Under the pieces are notes generated by a model that had not been told where the DNA came from, ran no database searches, and worked only from the letters and a program-made list of their open reading frames with translations. DNA of 18,202 bases, taken from the NCBI GenBank assembly GCA_966128725.1, contig CBHYLN010000103.1, forward strand, positions 1 through 18,202, written 5' to 3'. The stretch is from JAFDZV01 sp966128725. GTDB lineage: Bacteria > Bacteroidota > Ignavibacteria > OLB7. How positions within the stretch are numbered: position 1 is the first letter of the stretch; each line of letters starts with the position of its first letter. Made by a program: the position numbers and the translations under genes. Of this stretch, positions 15,864-18,202 are shown piece by piece.

Positions 15864-16337
15864 CTACTTGTTGTCGTAGGTCATGATATCCACCACATTG
15901 CCCGATGCATCGTACAGGCGCGCGGTGTCCGGCTCGGCATTGTTCCAGATCCACGAGCCCCGATGTAATGCCAGCACTTCGCCGGTGGGGTTGGGCGGGC
16001 CGTTCTTTGTGTAAATCCGCAGGGCACGGCGAATAGTGTCCGGCAGCGGGAATCGTTGTTTGGCGTCGCCGGCGTCGATGCTCCAGCCCGCGGTGCGCAC
16101 CGGGCTCAACGTCTCCAGCACGATCCACTCATCCTCCAGCGTATCCACCGAAAGGTTCCGTGCCTGATCGTAATAGATCGCCGTGATCTGCAGGCCGCCG
16201 CGCGCCGTGTCGTAGGGCTTCTTCACGGCCGGCGGCTCAGGGTCGGGTGTTGGGGGTGTGTTGGGGTCCGTGGCGTTCGAGCTGCAAGCGGCCAGCACCA
16301 GGGCGGCCAACGCAACTGCTGCGTGTGCAATGTTCAT
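15864..16337 (-). CDS. Lamin-tail-domain lipoprotein
   Basis: A 157-residue predicted lipoprotein. Residues 1-17 are a hydrophobic signal (AHAAVALAALVLAA) ending in lipobox LAAC with the lipidated Cys18. A Pro/Asp/Thr-rich linker (19-42) follows. From about residue 47 it reads as a lamin-tail (LTD) domain: LQITAIYYDQARN, DEWIVLET, AGWSIDAGD, FPLPDTIRRALRIYTK, WNNAEPDTARLYDASGNVVDIMTY. In bacteria LTD occurs in exported or surface proteins and is thought to mediate binding, sometimes near nucleases; no catalytic domain is present here. I chose ATG 16337 because the signal peptide starts there. No Shine-Dalgarno is visible, and a longer reading to 16382 is possible but unlikely. It is divergent from the SBBP-repeat gene across 305 bases. 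A hairpin follows the stop. Confidence 0.87.
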   Translation of the reverse strand: MNIAHAAVALAALVLAACSSNATDPNTPPTPDPEPPAVKKPYDTARGGLQITAIYYDQARNLSVDTLEDEWIVLETLSPVRTAGWSIDAGDAKQRFPLPDTIRRALRIYTKNGPPNPTGEVLALHRGSWIWNNAEPDTARLYDASGNVVDIMTYDNK

Positions 16338-16418
16338 CGAGATTGTTAAATGAGATTGAATGATTGAACGACAGGCGTACAATGCCGGCGCAATGGCCGT
16401 AATGCAATGGGGCGATTA

Positions 16419-16428
16419 ATTGCGCAAT
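16419..16428. promoter_or_regulatory. 10-bp palindrome ATTGCGCAAT, possible operator
   Basis: ATTGCGCAAT is its own reverse complement and sits in the AT-rich part of the divergent gap, 82 bases from the lipoprotein start. A binding site for a dimeric regulator is possible; a LytTR site would instead be a direct repeat. Confidence 0.3.
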
Positions 16429-16533
16429 AATAACATTCCCCGAGATGCCCCAAAATTCGGCCTTCGCCGGCCGCCACCGAATGTATTGCCAAAACACAAT
16501 GCCAGTGCGATAACCCTCGTGATGTTCGCCGTC

Positions 16534-16541
16534 TACCTTTG
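16534..16541 (+). promoter_or_regulatory. Possible Bacteroidota-type -7 box TACCTTTG
   Basis: TACCTTTG fits the TAnnTTTG consensus of Bacteroidota primary-sigma promoters and lies about 100 bases upstream of the SBBP-repeat start. No TTG is found at the expected spacing upstream, so support is weak. Confidence 0.25.
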
Positions 16542-16642
16542 CCGTTCGAGATGGAGCCAGGGCCGCGCCATGCCAGTCAACAGGCCCGGGCCAATGATCC
16601 ATCGTGTTCCTCGTGCTCCGGTACCAACACCAAACGGCCTGC

Positions 16643-18202
16643 ATGCGCACATTTCTACCCTTCGCCATTGGCGCCGTGACCGTCCGGCGTATCGTGCAAT
16701 GCTTCGCGATTCTGCTTGTGGGGCATGCGGTCTGCGCCTTTGCGCAAGGGGGCGCGAGCCTGACGGAACCGCACAGTACACGGCGCGGTGCGCCACGTGC
16801 CGTGCCTGCCGGCGCGCATGCAGCGGGGCCGGGGTTTGTGGAAAACCGTGGCCAGGTTCGAGATAACAATGGCGCCAGGCGGCCCGAATTACTGTACACC
16901 ATGAACGCCGGCGGCCTGGCGGTCTATCTGGCCCCGGGCAGTATCCATTACGTCTATGCACGCCCGGCCGGGGATGGTGGCCCGCGCCGTATGCCCGGTG
17001 TTGGCTGCCCGCACGATGCCGTGCCCGATCGCAAAGTGGAACTGTGGCGGCTCGATCTGGAGTTCCTTGGCGCATCGCCGTCGGTCCGTGTTACGCCGGC
17101 CGACACGTTTGCGGGCGTGGCCAATTATTATCTGGGCGATGATGGCCCTGGCATCGCCGGGGCGCGATTGTTCGGCGGTGTGAGGTATCATGGGATGTAT
17201 CCCGGCATTGATCTGGTCGTGCGTGTGATGCCTGGAGGGTTGAAGTACGATTTCGTCGTGCATCCGGGCGGGAGCCCCGCAAGTATCCGAATGCGATATG
17301 TTGGCGCGCAGTCGGTAACGCTGGGGCGCGGCGGCGATCTGCGCGTTGGCACCGGGCTGGGCAGCTTGCAGGACGCAGCGCCGATTCTGTTTCAGGAATC
17401 ACCTGCCGGTGCGGCGCAGCGGCGCATCTCGGTGGACGGGCGATTTGCCAGGCGCGGCGATACGATCATGTTCGATGTTGCCCGGTATGACTCAACACGC
17501 GACCTGGTGATCGATCCGGCGCAGGAATGGGCCACGTTCTACGGCGGCGGCGGCCCCACGTTTTTCGATATGGATTACTTCTCCGGCGGCCACGTGGCCG
17601 AGATCGACCGGCAGGGCAATCCGATTATCATCGGCAACACGCTGAGCGCCACATTCCCCACAACCCCCGGCGCCCTGCGCGCCAACCTGCAGGGCGTTGT
17701 TGATGCCTTCGTGGCGAAGTTCGATCCCCACGGCAACATCCTGTTCGCCACGTATTACGGCGGCACCAACGGCGACGATTACGGTCACGGCGTCTGTTCC
17801 GATCCCAGCGGCAACGTCATCATCACCGGCCACACCAGCAGTACGGATATCCCGAGGGCCAACGCCTACCAGAACACATTTGCCGGCGGCGTGCTGGATG
17901 CCTACGTGGCCAAGCTGGGACCAACCGGCGCCCTGCTGTGGGGAACCTATTGTGGCAGCGTTGCCTGGGATGATTGTTACGGTGCCGCCGTGGACAGCGC
18001 GGGCAATGTGTACGCGGTGCTCACCACAACCGGCGCCGTGCTGGCGGGCGCTGCCGTGCCATCCAAGGGGGCGCGCAATCCGGCGCATCCAACCGGCGGA
18101 GCACCCGTCAACAACGACGTGATGATCGTGAAGTTCAACGGCGCCACCGGGCAGCCTGTGTGGACAAAGTTCCTTGGCGGCGGCAATATGGAGTACGGCT
18201 TC
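16643..18202 (+). CDS. Large secreted SBBP-repeat protein (3' truncated by the window)
   Basis: An open frame of 520 codons with no stop before the right edge. A signal peptide (RRIVQCFAILLVGHAVCAFA, cleavage near residue 34) precedes an N-terminal domain at about 63-292. That domain starts with GFVENRGQV (64-72) and ends in LVIDPAQEWATFYGG, the arrangement of large surface proteins that carry SBBP repeats. From about 296 come repeats of roughly 55-65 residues, each with a strand pair of the form GNxIIxGxT, a Pro-rich turn, DAFVAKFDPHGNILFATYYGG and DDYGHGV. At least two full copies and the start of another are visible. Such proteins often end in a type IX secretion sorting domain, which lies outside the window. 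ATG 16643 has no Shine-Dalgarno; GTG 16676 is an alternative that keeps the signal peptide. Function unknown, probably surface-exposed. Confidence 0.9.
   Translation, partial: MRTFLPFAIGAVTVRRIVQCFAILLVGHAVCAFAQGGASLTEPHSTRRGAPRAVPAGAHAAGPGFVENRGQVRDNNGARRPELLYTMNAGGLAVYLAPGSIHYVYARPAGDGGPRRMPGVGCPHDAVPDRKVELWRLDLEFLGASPSVRVTPADTFAGVANYYLGDDGPGIAGARLFGGVRYHGMYPGIDLVVRVMPGGLKYDFVVHPGGSPASIRMRYVGAQSVTLGRGGDLRVGTGLGSLQDAAPILFQESPAGAAQRRISVDGRFARRGDTIMFDVARYDSTRDLVIDPAQEWATFYGGGGPTFFDMDYFSGGHVAEIDRQGNPIIIGNTLSATFPTTPGALRANLQGVVDAFVAKFDPHGNILFATYYGGTNGDDYGHGVCSDPSGNVIITGHTSSTDIPRANAYQNTFAGGVLDAYVAKLGPTGALLWGTYCGSVAWDDCYGAAVDSAGNVYAVLTTTGAVLAGAAVPSKGARNPAHPTGGAPVNNDVMIVKFNGATGQPVWTKFLGGGNMEYGF

Larger units (their letters stand above)
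16338..16642. promoter_or_regulatory. Divergent intergenic region of the lipoprotein and SBBP-repeat genes
   Basis: A 305-base gap with the two genes pointing outward, so it must contain both promoters. It includes the most AT-rich stretch I noticed (about 16415-16435), the 10-bp palindrome ATTGCGCAAT at 16419-16428, a GC-rich hairpin around 16458-16473, and TACCTTTG at 16534-16541. No coding signal was seen. Confidence 0.6.

Overview
The window looks like chromosomal DNA from a GC-rich member of the Bacteroidota/Chlorobiota/Kapaibacteriota (FCB) assemblage. I infer this from gene families: a periplasmic two-propeller Y_Y_Y sensor kinase paired with a LytTR regulator, a lamin-tail lipoprotein, a large secreted SBBP-repeat protein with an FVENRGQ-type N-terminal domain, and a HEAT-repeat protein of a kind I know from Bacteroidota. 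Several genes lack a clear Shine-Dalgarno sequence, which also fits. I cannot name a species, and the base composition was judged by eye.

Layout. (1) Positions 1-5520, plus strand: a three-gene run. It holds the 3' end of an unrecognised gene, a 1172-residue protein whose C-terminal half carries the phosphate motifs of the actin/Hsp70 ATPase fold, and a 463-residue membrane protein with a signal peptide and one internal transmembrane helix. This is the best candidate here for an undescribed system. (2) Positions 5598-8716, minus strand: a tight cluster of a Uup-like ABC-F ATPase, a HEAT-repeat protein and a DUF1801 protein. (3) Positions 8717-9609: gene-free, with AG dinucleotide tracts and small inverted repeats. 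(4) Positions 9610-13601, minus strand: a LytS-type propeller sensor kinase and its LytTR response regulator, overlapping by four bases (ATGA). (5) Positions 14090-15407, minus strand: two tandem paralogous exported proteins of unknown function. (6) Positions 15864-16337, minus strand: a lamin-tail lipoprotein. (7) Positions 16643-18202, plus strand: the first 520 codons of the SBBP-repeat protein, running off the right edge.

How the parts may work together. Regions 4-7 form an envelope and surface neighbourhood: a periplasm-sensing two-component system beside exported proteins of the minus strand and a divergent surface protein. That the regulator controls these neighbours is inference. Three consecutive minus-strand genes (two paralogs and the lipoprotein) are each followed within about 20-80 bases by a strong hairpin without an obvious T-tract. 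The plus-strand run couples a predicted cytosolic actin/Hsp70-fold ATPase to a membrane protein whose C-terminal domain is predicted to face the cytosol. This suggests an ATP-driven membrane-associated machine of unknown role.

No tRNA, rRNA, CRISPR array, insertion sequence or transposase was seen.
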